A stretch of DNA of 5,058 nt. Source: an uncultured Alphaproteobacteria bacterium (lineage in GTDB: Bacteria; Pseudomonadota; Alphaproteobacteria; RF32; CAG-239). The stretch spans positions 1 to 5,058 of the forward strand of contig UQFU01000095.1 of NCBI GenBank assembly GCA_900540425.1, written 5' to 3'. Shown here in pieces: positions 1-5,058 of this stretch; positions within the stretch are counted from its first letter, which is position 1; each line of letters begins with the position of its first letter. Position numbers and translations under genes: made by a program. The notes under the pieces are model-generated. The model worked only from the letters and a program-made list of their open reading frames with translations. It was not told where the DNA came from and made no database searches.

Positions 1-9
1 GCCTCCGAG

Positions 10-68
10 CCGGAGTCCAGGTCAACATTGCTTCCTTATCCGCCTGGATTCCGGGGCAAGTCCGGAAT
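10..68. repeat. Palindromic dispersed-repeat-like element at left edge
   Basis: Two nested inverted repeats are visible. CCGGAGTCCAGG (10-21) pairs with CCTGGATTCCGG (43-54) over 12 positions with one G-T wobble, around a 21-nt loop. ATTCCGG (48-54) also pairs perfectly with CCGGAAT (62-68) around a 7-nt loop. A further short hairpin, CTCCG/CGGAG, lies at 3-15. The right half, reading CCTGGATTCCGG followed by CCGGAATGAC, resembles short intergenic palindromes that occur in many copies in alphaproteobacterial genomes; that link rests on memory, not a search. The element probably extends left of the window. It carries no coding capacity I can recognise. Confidence 0.55.
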
Positions 69-87
69 GACAGATGAGAGGAGTGTC

Positions 88-162
88 ATGGCATACAGCA
101 CCTTAAGCAGAGATAGTGCACATTATAAGCATCGCGCCTTCATGATACCCAAACATCAGTAG
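88..162 (+). CDS. Doubtful 24-aa small ORF
   Basis: An ATG at 88 opens a 24-codon frame ending in TAG at 160-162. Its only support is a strong Shine-Dalgarno-like run, GAGAGGAG (76-83), four bases upstream. The peptide is basic and polar (several His, Lys and Arg), with no membrane segment, signal peptide or motif that I recognise. It lies between the palindromic repeat and the GC-rich stem-loop, facing the convergent minus-strand operon. A chance ribosome-site-plus-ATG in a non-coding spacer is the likelier explanation. Confidence 0.15.
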   Translation: MAYSTLSRDSAHYKHRAFMIPKHQ

Positions 163-174
163 CGGACTTTTCGC

Positions 175-224
175 TCAGGCCGTGCCTGTGCCGCGCACCT
201 GCCGTGCAGGCGCTGCCCGCCTGA
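175..224 (-). terminator. GC-rich nested stem-loop downstream of the gpt-like gene
   Basis: An inner hairpin pairs 195-202 with 206-213 (8 bp, 3-nt loop). Read as minus-strand RNA, all eight positions pair with one G-U wobble; read as plus-strand RNA there is an A-C mismatch, so the structure favours the minus-strand transcript. An outer perfect 6-bp stem, TCAGGC (175-180) with GCCTGA (219-224), encloses it. It begins 17 bp past the stop codon of the phosphoribosyltransferase gene, a suitable place for transcription termination or 3'-end protection. No T-tract follows, so it is not a canonical intrinsic terminator; a structured repeat is an alternative. Confidence 0.35.
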
Positions 225-240
225 AACCATACCCTGTGTC

Positions 241-672
241 TTAAATATCCCAGGGAAAAACAATCCATTGGTCAGGGAGTTCCCGGGCATAAATATCAAC
301 CTCATTAAGCCCGGCCGGCTTGGAATAAATTGAAACGTAACGCGCTTGCGGAAATTCCTTCCGCAGCAGATGGAAAGTCTGTCCGCTGTCGGAAAGGTCA
401 TCAACGATCAATGTTTTTTCGTCAACGGTTCCTGCGTCTTCCAGATTCTCCAGCCGCTCAAGCTGACGATGCTCACCGCCGATATAGGTGGCAATATTCA
501 GGCTGTGGCAGTTGCGGATATCCAGTTCATAGGCGATTATGCCGGCCGGAAGCAGCCCGCCGCGGCTAATGGCGACAATTTTGTTGTAAGTTCCCGAAGA
601 TTTGATTTTTTTGCATACGGTTTTAACATCTTGATGGAATTCTTCCCACCGAATATGGATTTTATCAGTCAT
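241..672 (-). CDS. Xanthine/guanine phosphoribosyltransferase (Gpt family)
   Basis: This 143-aa cytosolic enzyme should transfer the phosphoribosyl group of PRPP to xanthine, guanine or hypoxanthine in purine salvage. The type I PRTase fold is clear: an SRGGL pyrophosphate loop at residues 36-40, and the PRPP-binding motif at 88-99 with the acidic pair D91-D92 followed by S94, D95, S96, G97 and T99. SKPAG at 117-121 and W136...PWD (140-142) match the purine-binding region of E. coli Gpt, in my recollection about 152 aa; this protein stops just after PWD and lacks the extra C-terminal tail. The gene lies 17 bp behind the redoxin gene on the same strand, so the two are probably cotranscribed. 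The ribosome site before the ATG is weak (AGAAAG). Hypoxanthine or another purine as main substrate cannot be excluded from sequence. Confidence 0.88.
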   Translation of the reverse strand: MTDKIHIRWEEFHQDVKTVCKKIKSSGTYNKIVAISRGGLLPAGIIAYELDIRNCHSLNIATYIGGEHRQLERLENLEDAGTVDEKTLIVDDLSDSGQTFHLLRKEFPQARYVSIYSKPAGLNEVDIYARELPDQWIVFPWDI

Positions 673-689
673 AAGTCACTTTCTAAATT

Positions 690-1226
690 TTAACGATCGT
701 TGTTCTCGGATTTAAGTTTATAAATATATTCAATTACTGCCGGAGCGTCCCAATCGGCCGAACCTCTGATTCTTCCGATTTCGTGTCCTTTGGCGTTGAT
801 GAGTACGGTGTGCGGAGATGTAAAAATTCCCAGGCTTTCTGCCAGTTTTCCCCGGGGGTCGACATAAAACGGCAGCCCTTCCGCCTTATATTTTTTCAAA
901 AAGCGGCGCTGTTCTTCCAAATCGCTCCATTCGCCTTCGTCTGAAAGCAAAATAAGTTCTATGCCGCTGCTTTGGGTTGCGTCGTAAAAACCTTTAAGGC
1001 TGGGCAGTTCGCGGATACAGGGCAGACAGTCGCGTGACCAGCTGACCAGCAGGATAAATTTTCCCTTAAAATCCGCCAATGTCAGTTTGCGTCCGTCAGA
1101 AGCGTAAAAAGATTCCTGCGGCGCTTCGCGCACCGTATCGTAAATATTGACGTTCTGTTCTTTGGCCGCCAGCGGGCGACAACAAAGCAACAACGCCAAA
1201 ACCAATGCCGGAATATATTTTTTCAT
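690..1226 (-). CDS. Exported TlpA-like thioredoxin-fold protein
   Basis: This 178-aa protein is predicted to act as a thiol-disulfide oxidoreductase outside the cytoplasm. Residues 1-21 form a signal sequence: a KK start, a hydrophobic stretch at 5-16 and a plausible signal peptidase site near PLAA. C15-C16 make a poor alternative lipobox. The redoxin domain spans about 36-172, with the active site C67-L-P-C70 after LLVSWSRD, and the cis-proline probably P138 in TSPHT. The ending GRIRGSADWDAPAVIEYI resembles alphaproteobacterial TlpA, a periplasmic reductase linked to cytochrome c and oxidase maturation. The actual client here is unknown; ResA- or AhpC/TSA-like assignments are alternatives. 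It is the promoter-proximal gene of a two-gene minus-strand operon with the gpt-like gene and diverges from the lipoprotein/vWA operon. Confidence 0.85.
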   Translation of the reverse strand: MKKYIPALVLALLLCCRPLAAKEQNVNIYDTVREAPQESFYASDGRKLTLADFKGKFILLVSWSRDCLPCIRELPSLKGFYDATQSSGIELILLSDEGEWSDLEEQRRFLKKYKAEGLPFYVDPRGKLAESLGIFTSPHTVLINAKGHEIGRIRGSADWDAPAVIEYIYKLKSENNDR

Positions 1227-1262
1227 CGCAGGTTCTTAATAACTTAATTTTTACTTTTCCCT

Positions 1263-1280
1263 TTTACTCTGTAAAGAGTA
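1263..1280. promoter_or_regulatory. Overlapping dyads in divergent promoter region
   Basis: TACTCT-GTAA-AGAGTA (1265-1280) is a perfect 6-4-6 inverted repeat, and the overlapping TTTAC-TCT-GTAAA (1263-1275) is a perfect 5-3-5 dyad. The first abuts the TATAAT at 1281, so a bound protein would cover the spacer of the plus-strand promoter. It lies within the 101-bp gap shared by both divergent operons. This position suits a repressor operator or a MerR-type activator site. No regulator gene lies in the window, and an RNA hairpin is unlikely to be the role because the site is upstream of the predicted start. A chance AT-rich dyad is possible. Confidence 0.4.
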
Positions 1281-1286
1281 TATAAT
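1281..1286 (+). promoter_or_regulatory. Predicted -10 box for the lipoprotein/vWA operon
   Basis: A perfect TATAAT lies 41 bp before the lipoprotein ATG, giving a predicted start of transcription near 1293 and a leader of about 35 nt. No good -35 hexamer is found 16-18 bp upstream (the sequence there is TC-rich), so the promoter may depend on an activator. On the opposite strand, TGCTAGAAT (complement of 1287-1295) looks like an extended -10 for the redoxin gene. AAAGG at 1311-1315 is the likely ribosome site of the lipoprotein gene, with a longish 12-nt spacing. Confidence 0.45.
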
Positions 1287-1327
1287 TATTCTAGCACATG
1301 AAACAAGTTTAAAGGTAATTTTTTATC

Positions 1328-1459
1328 ATGAAAAAATCGGTAGTATTGACAGTTTTTGCAGTATTGGCGCTGGTTGTGGGTTTGAGCGCTTGTGGAAAAG
1401 TTTCGGCGCCGGAACCGCTTGAAGGCAGCGGCTACCCGCATTCTTATCCACGCCGGTGA
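1328..1459 (+). CDS. LptM-like mini-lipoprotein
   Basis: This 43-aa precursor starts MKKSVVLTVF, continues with a hydrophobic stretch to residue 18, and has the lipobox L19-S-A-C22 followed by CGKVSAPEP. Cleavage before C22 would leave a 22-residue lipopeptide ending GYPHSYPRR. The layout (lipobox, CGxK, Pro-rich stretch, terminal YPxxYPR) matches the short LptM/YifL-type lipoproteins of alphaproteobacteria; E. coli LptM assists maturation of the LptD-LptE lipopolysaccharide translocon in the outer membrane. The usual KGPL after CG is replaced by KVSAP, so the function is uncertain. In many alphaproteobacteria this gene sits between argH and lysA; here a vWA gene starts 25 bp downstream, probably in the same transcript. 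Easily missed because of its size and because the vWA reading frame is open across it. Confidence 0.7.
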   Translation: MKKSVVLTVFAVLALVVGLSACGKVSAPEPLEGSGYPHSYPRR

Positions 1460-1484
1460 CGGTTTTGTTTTCGGGAGTTTTATA

Positions 1485-2177
1485 ATGATTGCAGACGATG
1501 GTTTTATCGAAGATATGATTCCCTACGTGGAATTTGCCGACAATGCCAATGAACGTACACCCTGCGTGCTGGTGTTGGATTGCTCGGGATCCATGCGCGG
1601 CGAACCGATTAAGCAGCTCAATGCCGGCCTGAAAGCGCTGGAAAAGGAACTCAAAGAAGACATTGATGCCAGTTCCCGGGTTCAGCTGCTGATTGTTAAG
1701 GCTTTCGGCAAAGATGAAGCTGTGGTTTCTTCCGACTGGACAGATGCCATGAATTTTGAGGCGCCGGTAATGGAAGCCGGCGGTCTGACACCGCTGGGCA
1801 AGGCAATGGAGCTGGCCCTGAAAAAGATAGAAGAGCAGAAATGCCTGTATGACAGCTGCGGGATTACTTCCAAGCGGCCTTGGATATTTTTAATCAGCGA
1901 TGGCGAACCGACCGATTATGACTGGGAAATTGTGGCCGAAAAATGCCGCTATGCCCAACAGAACAAGAAAGTTGTCGTCCATGCCGTTGGAACCCAGGGC
2001 GCCAACTTGGACAAACTGGCAAAATTCTCGGTTATGTCGCCCAAACGCCTGACCGGACTGAAGTTTACCGAGTTTTTCCTGTGGTTGAGCCGTAGTGTTT
2101 CGTGTATTTCCAAGGCGGCACCCAACGTTCCGGATTTATTAGAAGATACGGCGGATTGGGATGAAAACGAAGCGTAG
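1485..2177 (+). CDS. TerY/YegL-like von Willebrand factor A protein
   Basis: This 230-aa cytosolic protein is one vWA domain with an intact metal-ion-dependent adhesion site: D32-x-S34-x-S36 in LDCSGSM, T102 in GLTPLG and D139 in LISDG. It aligns by eye with E. coli YegL along its whole length, including RPWIFLISDGEPTD (131-144), a GxQGA-like turn at 169-173, and LKFTEFFLWL (192-201). Proteins of this type are the vWA member of the TerY-P triad, thought to scaffold or respond to phosphorylation with the partner kinase and phosphatase. I chose the ATG at 1485 because GGGAG (1473-1477) precedes it by 7 nt and the domain begins soon after; the frame is open further up to a GTG at 1392, but that extension overlaps the lipoprotein gene and has no vWA character. 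Its end overlaps the phosphatase gene by 17 bp. Confidence 0.9.
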   Translation: MIADDGFIEDMIPYVEFADNANERTPCVLVLDCSGSMRGEPIKQLNAGLKALEKELKEDIDASSRVQLLIVKAFGKDEAVVSSDWTDAMNFEAPVMEAGGLTPLGKAMELALKKIEEQKCLYDSCGITSKRPWIFLISDGEPTDYDWEIVAEKCRYAQQNKKVVVHAVGTQGANLDKLAKFSVMSPKRLTGLKFTEFFLWLSRSVSCISKAAPNVPDLLEDTADWDENEA

Positions 2178-2910
2178 GGTCCGGGTTGTTGCGGCCAGTG
2201 TTGCCGGGCCGCTGCATTGTCATAAAAAGCTTCCCTGTCAGGATTACTTTAAGTTCCGGCGCGAAGGCAAAAATTTTGTGGCGGTGGTTTCCGACGGCGC
2301 CGGTTCGGCGCGTTATGGCAAGGTTGGCGCCCGGGTTATCTGCGAAACCATTATTGACCACCTTAAAAATACCCGCCCGCATCAGATTATTGACCGTACC
2401 TGCAAAGCGGTTGAAGCCGCCCGCCGCAAGTTGAGCCTGCACCGCCTGAACAAGGGCAAAAAGCTGGAGAACCTTAATGACTTTGCCGCTACGGTTGTCG
2501 GCGTCGTCTATAATGAAGGGCAGGGCTGTTTTTTTCACATCGGCGACGGTGCCGCCTTGGCTTTTAATTCCGGCGGCGACTTGAACGACTTTGTCGCTTC
2601 CCGCCCCGAGAACGGCAGTTTTTCCTGTGAAACATTTTTTTATACGCAGGATAATTGGAAAGAAAATTTGCGTTTTACCCGTTTTGAGAATTTTGATACG
2701 GTTTTCCTGATGAGCGACGGTTTGACCAATTTTGCTTTTTCGGGAGATTTTCAAAATTTGGAAAAGGGCTTTATCTGGCCGATACATGAGTTTTTGGCGG
2801 CCCAGAAGACCCAAACCCGCGCCAGCAGGGCTTTGGCCAATACTTTGGACAATGCGCAGGCCCGAAAACTGAATTCAGATGACAAAACCCTGCTTTGGGC
2901 GCAATTTTAG
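2161..2910 (+). CDS. PP2C-like protein phosphatase (PphC/YegK-like)
   Basis: This 249-aa protein is a predicted metal-dependent Ser/Thr phosphatase. PP2C motifs appear in order: PCQD (25-28), VVSDGAGSA (42-50), FAATVVG (108-114), HIGDGAAL (126-133), LMSDGLTNF (183-191) and SDDKTLL (239-245). The metal-binding acidic residues D28, D45, D129, D186 and D241 all appear present. The opening VVAASVAG...LPCQDYF is typical of the PphC/YegK group found beside TerY-type vWA proteins. The ATG at 2161 lies inside the end of the vWA gene, so translation is probably coupled; it is preferred because the conserved N-terminal strand begins at about residue 8. No signal peptide or membrane segment is seen. It should oppose the kinase encoded 11 bp downstream. 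Confidence 0.88.
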   Translation: MKTKRRVRVVAASVAGPLHCHKKLPCQDYFKFRREGKNFVAVVSDGAGSARYGKVGARVICETIIDHLKNTRPHQIIDRTCKAVEAARRKLSLHRLNKGKKLENLNDFAATVVGVVYNEGQGCFFHIGDGAALAFNSGGDLNDFVASRPENGSFSCETFFYTQDNWKENLRFTRFENFDTVFLMSDGLTNFAFSGDFQNLEKGFIWPIHEFLAAQKTQTRASRALANTLDNAQARKLNSDDKTLLWAQF

Positions 2911-2921
2911 GATAAAACGGA

Positions 2922-4385
2922 ATGGAAATGTCGGAAGCCGAGAACCTCAGTTTTAATGCCCTTTACAGCGACGGGCGTTTTGAAAAAATCCGCCTCGGCG
3001 CGTTGGTCAACAAAGGCGGAGCGGCCGGCAAAATTTATCTTAGTGCCGACAATCCCGAACAGGTTATCAAGATATTTCATAAAAAGCAAAAAAGCGATAC
3101 CAACCGCCAAAAACTGACTGCCATGCTTCAAAACAATCCGCATATCGACCCAGTCGAAAAGGACGGGGCGCGTTATGTGCAGTTGGCCTGGCCGCAGGCG
3201 ATTCTCGAAGACGACAAGGGCTTTTGCGTCGGTTATGTCATGCCGCTGATCAAAATGGACAAGGCGGTTTCTCTCGACCACCTGATGCAAAAGGCCATCC
3301 GCAAAAAGCTGGGGCTGCCGGAAAAATATGCCTGCCGTATTTTTGCCGCTTATAACGTTGCCTCAATGGTAACTTCGCTGCACAAATGCGGACACTATAT
3401 TGTTGACCTCAAACCTTCCAACGTTTCGGTGTATAAAGATACCATGCTGGTCGCAATGGTCGACTGCGACGGCTTTTCGATCAAGGGTGAAAAAAGCCGC
3501 TATCCGGCCGAGTTCGTCAGCGAAGAATATATCTATCCCGAGGGAATGGAGCTTTCCTGTGATGATATGGGCGAAGAACAGGACAAATTCGCCCTGGCGG
3601 TGATGATATTCAAATTGCTCAATAACGGAATACATCCTTATTCCGGGGTTCCGCGCAAAGCCGATGCCGAAATGCTTACCATTCAAAACCGTATTGAGCA
3701 GTATCACTATGCTTATGGGCTGTGGCCCGACAGTTATCAGGCGCCGCACCCCTACAGTATTCACGAATATTTTGACAAAGCCACGCTCGAGATGTTTGAA
3801 CGCGCATTCAGCAAGGGAGGGCAGCGCCCCAGCGCTTATGAATGGCAGGAACATCTCTGGAAACTGATGCATAGTCTCAAAACCTGCAAAAAAGATCCCA
3901 ATCACGTTTACTTCACGTCCAAGGGCTGTGGCTTGTGTATGGTCGAAGAAAAATTTGTTGTCGACATGAAGGACTTGAAGAAGCAGAAGGAAACGCCCCA
4001 AACCGTCCGCGGTATGGAAATTTCTTCGCTTTCCGCCGAAAATATGCGCCGCAACAAAGCCGAAAAGCAAATAGAAGATATCCGTATCCGCCAGATAACG
4101 CTGGGCGCATTGGCCGCCTATATGATATTCTTTACTTTCCTGTCCCCGCTCCTAAAGCCGTTTGCTGCCGCAATCGCCGCCTGCGGATTGGGAATGCAGG
4201 CCATTGTTACCACCTTGATTATGCTGGGAATTAATCATTTGCTGCACCGTTTTTCCGGCCGGGCGCCGCTTTTGCAAAACCGGGCTCTGACGCAGATGTT
4301 GCAGGTTTATGCCCTGATTTGTATGATTATCGCCATTGTGCTGCTGAATAACGTACCGGAAGATTTATTTGCGTTGGCGCCTTAG
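2922..4385 (+). CDS. Membrane-anchored protein kinase of the TerY-P triad (YegI-like)
   Basis: This 487-aa protein has a protein-kinase domain at about 22-317. Visible elements are a Gly-rich loop (KGGAAGK, 31-37), ATP-binding K50 in VIKIF, the catalytic loop HYIVDLKPSN (158-167) with D162, K164 and N167, VDCDGF (180-185) in place of DFG, a helix-F Asp (D221) and R302 in QRPS. The HRD His and Arg are Ile and Val, making it a non-RD kinase. C322, H328, C336 and C339 form a likely zinc knuckle like that in YegI-type kinases. A charged linker (340-390) leads to about three membrane segments (391-410, 413-438, 458-476). E. coli YegI, by memory, carries a different C-terminus. The start could equally be the ATG at 2928, which is better spaced from CGGA (2918-2921). 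The target is unknown; the preceding vWA and PP2C genes are the obvious partners. Confidence 0.85.
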   Translation: MEMSEAENLSFNALYSDGRFEKIRLGALVNKGGAAGKIYLSADNPEQVIKIFHKKQKSDTNRQKLTAMLQNNPHIDPVEKDGARYVQLAWPQAILEDDKGFCVGYVMPLIKMDKAVSLDHLMQKAIRKKLGLPEKYACRIFAAYNVASMVTSLHKCGHYIVDLKPSNVSVYKDTMLVAMVDCDGFSIKGEKSRYPAEFVSEEYIYPEGMELSCDDMGEEQDKFALAVMIFKLLNNGIHPYSGVPRKADAEMLTIQNRIEQYHYAYGLWPDSYQAPHPYSIHEYFDKATLEMFERAFSKGGQRPSAYEWQEHLWKLMHSLKTCKKDPNHVYFTSKGCGLCMVEEKFVVDMKDLKKQKETPQTVRGMEISSLSAENMRRNKAEKQIEDIRIRQITLGALAAYMIFFTFLSPLLKPFAAAIAACGLGMQAIVTTLIMLGINHLLHRFSGRAPLLQNRALTQMLQVYALICMIIAIVLLNNVPEDLFALAP

Positions 4386-4483
4386 TTTTTCAACTTTTTT
4401 CTGGTATATCATATTTTTTGCTCAACAAAACCAAAAAATTGTGTTAGCTTAACTCAAAATAACCAAATATAAGGATAACTACA
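4386..4483 (+). promoter_or_regulatory. AT-rich leader with inverted repeat before the nitronate monooxygenase gene
   Basis: This 98-bp gap separates the kinase stop from the next gene. ATTTTTTG (4413-4420) and CAAAAAAT (4432-4439) form a perfect 8-bp inverted repeat with an 11-nt loop. No T-tract follows it, so it is not a good intrinsic terminator and may be an operator or simply AT-rich sequence. TTGCTC at 4418-4423 is a weak -35 candidate, but no matching good -10 was found. AAGGA (4471-4475) sits 8 nt before the GTG and is a convincing ribosome site. The gap makes an independent promoter for the downstream gene likely. Confidence 0.3.
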
Positions 4484-5058
4484 GTGAAAAAACTTAATCC
4501 CATCATGATTTCCGGCAAAGAAGTTCTGCCGTTGATTGAAGGCGGAAAAGGCATCAATGCTAGTGACGGACGCAGCAGCGGAGCCTGGGCTCACGAAAAC
4601 TGCGTCGGCACTTTCTCGGGAGTCAGCCCGGACTTTTACGATTCCAAAGGCAATGTGATTATTGAAAAATTTTTCAAACGCGCCCGCCCGGAACGTCATG
4701 AAGAAATGGTCGAATATGCCATTCGCGGCGGGATTGCCCAGGCTCAGGTTGCACACGAAGTTTCCGGCGGCAACGGCCGGATTCATATGAATATGCTCTG
4801 GGAGCTGGCCGATTCGCAAAGAATTTTGACCGGTGTCCTGGAAAAGGCCAAAGGCCTGATTCACGGCGTAACCTGCGGCGCCGGATTGCCCTACAGTTTA
4901 GGGGAACTGGCATCAAAATTCGGTGTCTATTACTACCCGATCGTCTCTTCGGCCCGGGCTTTCCAGGTGCTTTGGAAACGTGCATATCACAATTTTGTAG
5001 AATATCTTGGCGGCGTTGTTTATGAAGACCCCTGGCTGGCCGGCGGACATAACGGCCT
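4484..5058 (+). CDS. Nitronate monooxygenase-type flavoprotein (partial, 3' end outside window)
   Basis: The first 191 residues of a TIM-barrel FMN enzyme of the nitronate monooxygenase (2-nitropropane dioxygenase) family are present. Such enzymes oxidise toxic nitronates to carbonyl compounds and nitrite; the same superfamily includes the PfaD enoyl reductase, so the reaction is not fixed by sequence alone. Seen here are GGKGI (20-24), HEVSGGNGRIHMN (91-103), GLIHGVTCGAGLPY (124-137), YYYPIVSSARAF (149-160) and AGGHNG (186-191), whose His189 matches the family's catalytic His. The GTG start is chosen over the internal ATG at 4505 because AAGGA lies 8 nt upstream and the MISGKEVLPL region is conserved near the N-terminus. 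The frame is open to the window edge. It looks unrelated to the upstream phosphosignalling cassette. Confidence 0.87.
   Translation, partial: MKKLNPIMISGKEVLPLIEGGKGINASDGRSSGAWAHENCVGTFSGVSPDFYDSKGNVIIEKFFKRARPERHEEMVEYAIRGGIAQAQVAHEVSGGNGRIHMNMLWELADSQRILTGVLEKAKGLIHGVTCGAGLPYSLGELASKFGVYYYPIVSSARAFQVLWKRAYHNFVEYLGGVVYEDPWLAGGHNG

Noticed and set aside
156..404. An 82-codon minus-strand frame overlapping the end of the gpt-like gene
   Set aside because: It overlaps the well-supported phosphoribosyltransferase in another frame and its sequence has no family features.
1392..1484. An upstream GTG extension of the vWA protein by 31 residues
   Set aside because: It overlaps the lipoprotein gene in another frame and is Arg-rich without vWA similarity, whereas ATG 1485 has a well-spaced GGGAG.
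2065..2814. A 249-codon open frame on the minus strand opposite the phosphatase gene
   Set aside because: The plus strand carries a clear PP2C with its motifs in order. The antisense frame has no recognisable domain and no ribosome site I can support, and is a by-product of codon bias.
3363..4070. A 235-codon antisense open frame opposite the kinase, and similar antisense frames at 2907-3290 and 4454-4864
   Set aside because: All lie within strongly supported plus-strand genes and show no motifs.
1485..4385. Calling the cassette a tellurite-resistance operon
   Set aside because: Only the TerY-like triad is present; no terB, terC, terD or terZ-type gene is in the window, and triads of this kind occur without them.
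1485..4385. Calling the cassette an anti-phage defence island
   Set aside because: No nuclease, NTPase, toxin, integrase or other defence gene accompanies it in this window, and the neighbours look like housekeeping genes.
4386..4450. An intrinsic terminator after the kinase gene
   Set aside because: The T-runs here do not follow a GC-rich stem, and the only perfect inverted repeat is A/T-rich and not followed by a T-tract.

Overview
The window reads as chromosomal DNA of a proteobacterium, most likely an alphaproteobacterium (moderate confidence). The evidence is a TlpA-type redoxin whose C-terminal GxADWDxP ending is typical of alphaproteobacterial TlpA, an LptM-like mini-lipoprotein ending in a YPxxYPR motif, and a dispersed palindrome of the CCTGGATTCCGG...CCGGAATGAC kind. 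Base composition is near 50% GC by eye. No rRNA, tRNA, CRISPR array, transposase or integrase was seen.

Layout: positions 1-240 hold no convincing gene. They contain a palindromic repeat at the left edge, a doubtful 24-codon ORF, and a GC-rich nested stem-loop just past the end of a minus-strand operon. That operon (1226 down to 241) encodes an exported thioredoxin-fold protein followed by a xanthine/guanine phosphoribosyltransferase of the Gpt family. A 101-bp divergent intergenic region (1227-1327) has a perfect TATAAT and a dyad abutting it. The plus strand then carries a 43-aa LptM-like lipoprotein (1328-1459) and three tightly packed genes (1485-4385): a TerY/YegL-like von Willebrand A (vWA) protein, a PP2C-like phosphatase and a protein kinase with a C-terminal membrane region. 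After a 98-bp AT-rich gap a nitronate monooxygenase gene starts at 4484 and runs off the right edge.

The centre of interest is the vWA-PP2C-kinase cassette. It matches the known TerY-phosphorylation ('TerY-P') triad and the Escherichia coli yegL/pphC(yegK)/yegI set. All MIDAS metal ligands of the vWA protein and the acidic metal motifs of the phosphatase are present, so both look active. The kinase keeps its Lys, catalytic Asp and Asn but lacks the HRD His and Arg, has DCDG where DFG is expected, and carries a Cys/His cluster and about three membrane segments at its C-terminus. The inferred picture is a membrane-anchored kinase and an opposing cytosolic phosphatase, with the vWA protein as metal-dependent scaffold or substrate. 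Targets are unknown and no ter genes (terB, terC, terD) are visible.

The family of this system is already known. Less expected are its attachment directly behind an LptM-like lipoprotein and next to a divergent tlpA-like gene, a place where many alphaproteobacteria (as I recall the synteny) carry argH-lptM-lysA, and the membrane-anchored architecture of the kinase.
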